From contig CP085689.1 of assembly GCA_020683205.1 (NCBI GenBank), positions 1,860,001 to 1,924,000 on the forward strand: a stretch of 64,000 nucleotides of DNA, read 5' to 3'. Each line of letters opens with the position of its first letter. Position 1 is the stretch's first letter. Shown here in pieces: positions 63,492 through 64,000 of the stretch. Below the pieces are notes generated by a model. That model searched no databases. It saw only the letters and a program-made list of their open reading frames with translations, and was not told the origin of the DNA. The position numbers and the translations under genes are program-made. This stretch comes from Lentisphaerae bacterium WC36 (GTDB lineage Bacteria; Verrucomicrobiota; Lentisphaeria; Victivallales; SZUA-371).

Positions 63492-64000
63492 GTGAAATTA
63501 AAACGTTTTTTAAAAGAGCCCCAGCTTTTACCAAATGTTGAAGTTTCCTCAAAGCAGGAACTTTTAGAGCTAATGAGTAATGTTATTGCACAAAGTAGTA
63601 TTGCTCAAAGTTCGAAGCTGACAACTCAAGATATACTAGCATCTATTTTAAAAAGAGAAGAACAAAGTAGCACAGGCCTAGGAGATGGTTTCGCATTTCC
63701 TCATGCGCGTTTTAAAGATTTAAATTCAATTGTGATCGTGATTGCGCACCTAAAAACACCTTTAACAGACTATAAAAGTGCAGACGGGAAACCTGTTTCA
63801 TATGCTTGTATGGCTATTGTTCCAGAATCGCGTCCATCTGAAGCTTTACAAATAATGTCACAAGTAGCAACATTATTTTCTGATTCAGCAGTAAGAGCAA
63901 ATATTGCAAAAGCAAAAGATGGCAATGAATTTTATCAAATTATTTTAGCATCAGAAAAATTAGTCGACGAAGTAGTAACAGCTCAAGCAATTATGCGTAA
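63492..64000 (+). CDS. PTS EIIA (fructose/mannitol/Ntr type) domain protein, 3' end outside the window
   Basis: The frame is open from GTG 63492 to the window edge (169 codons seen). GLGDGFAFPHARF carries the His that accepts phosphate in fructose/mannitol/nitrogen-type EIIA domains, and CMAIVPESRPSEALQIMSQV fits the rest of the fold. Such domains receive phosphate from HPr and transport sugars or regulate. The start GTG has GGAG 11 nt upstream. The chain continues past the domain (SEKLVDEVVTAQAIM), so it may be fused to another module. The complete architecture cannot be known here. Confidence 0.8.
   Translation, partial: MKLKRFLKEPQLLPNVEVSSKQELLELMSNVIAQSSIAQSSKLTTQDILASILKREEQSSTGLGDGFAFPHARFKDLNSIVIVIAHLKTPLTDYKSADGKPVSYACMAIVPESRPSEALQIMSQVATLFSDSAVRANIAKAKDGNEFYQIILASEKLVDEVVTAQAIMR

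Overview
The window is one AT-rich (roughly one third G+C by eye) bacterial chromosome segment. I think it comes from an anaerobic or facultative member of the PVC superphylum, most likely a Lentisphaerota relative. The indicators are two pseudopilin-type proteins with the [18 protein letters not shown] leader typical of Lentisphaerota, Verrucomicrobiota and Planctomycetota, a secreted GH3 glycosidase, a secreted sulfatase, and fermentative genes (pyruvate formate-lyase, membrane pyrophosphatase). The phylum is an inference from gene content; no rRNA gene lies in the window.

Layout. 1-2.6 kb: an RND efflux permease cut by the window edge and split by a one-base frameshift in a T tract. 2.9-3.3 kb: tmRNA (ssrA, minus strand). 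3.8-7.8 kb: GH3 glycosidase and a pseudopilin. 8.2-9.7 kb: a stand-alone glycosyltransferase resembling the catalytic domain of large clostridial toxins; its paralogue is at 29.9-31.4 kb, followed by a 53-bp tandem duplication of its own 3' end. 9.9-13.3 kb: a four-gene iron-sulphur/P-loop operon (NifX-like, fused double MinD-ferredoxin ATPase, NifX-like, Mrp) with a perfect palindrome at its promoter. 13.6-16.4 kb: BCCT transporter and MarR regulator. 16.4-21.6 kb: a two-gene operon of large exported proteins, one starting with a CsgG-like domain. 21.8-26.4 kb: sulfatase, Ca/Na antiporter, membrane GT-C-like protein. 26.4-29.7 kb: DtxR regulator, cysteine desulfurase and a zinc-ribbon pseudokinase, apparently one transcript. 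31.7-34.2 kb: exported protein and YgiQ radical SAM protein. 35-35.7 and 51.8-52.5 kb: two inactivated IS1595/ISXO2-type elements. 36.8-38.4 kb: second pseudopilin and two small lipoproteins. 38.6-51.8 kb: membrane pyrophosphatase, lysyl-tRNA synthetase, PabB-PabC fusion, DUF2079 protein, DUF1232-like protein, SulP transporter, CPBP protease, aldehyde dehydrogenase. 52.7-55.3 kb: HtrA protease and a DUF2851 protein without its N-terminal half. 55.5-58.7 kb: pyruvate formate-lyase and its activase, separated by two perfect hairpins. 59-63.1 kb: proB, a small four-cysteine protein, miaB and a TruC-like pseudouridine synthase. The window ends inside a PTS EIIA-domain gene.

How they work together. 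PflB/PflA give mixed-acid fermentation; the pyrophosphatase conserves energy from PPi as an ion gradient; GH3 and sulfatase release sugars and sulfate from polysaccharides. The NifX/MinD/Mrp operon, the cysteine desulfurase under a DtxR-type regulator, and several radical SAM enzymes (YgiQ, MiaB, PflA) point to heavy iron-sulphur traffic. The parts least explained by known systems are the pair of toxin-like glycosyltransferases, the CsgG-like/repeat-protein operon, the pseudokinase operon and the double ATPase fusion.
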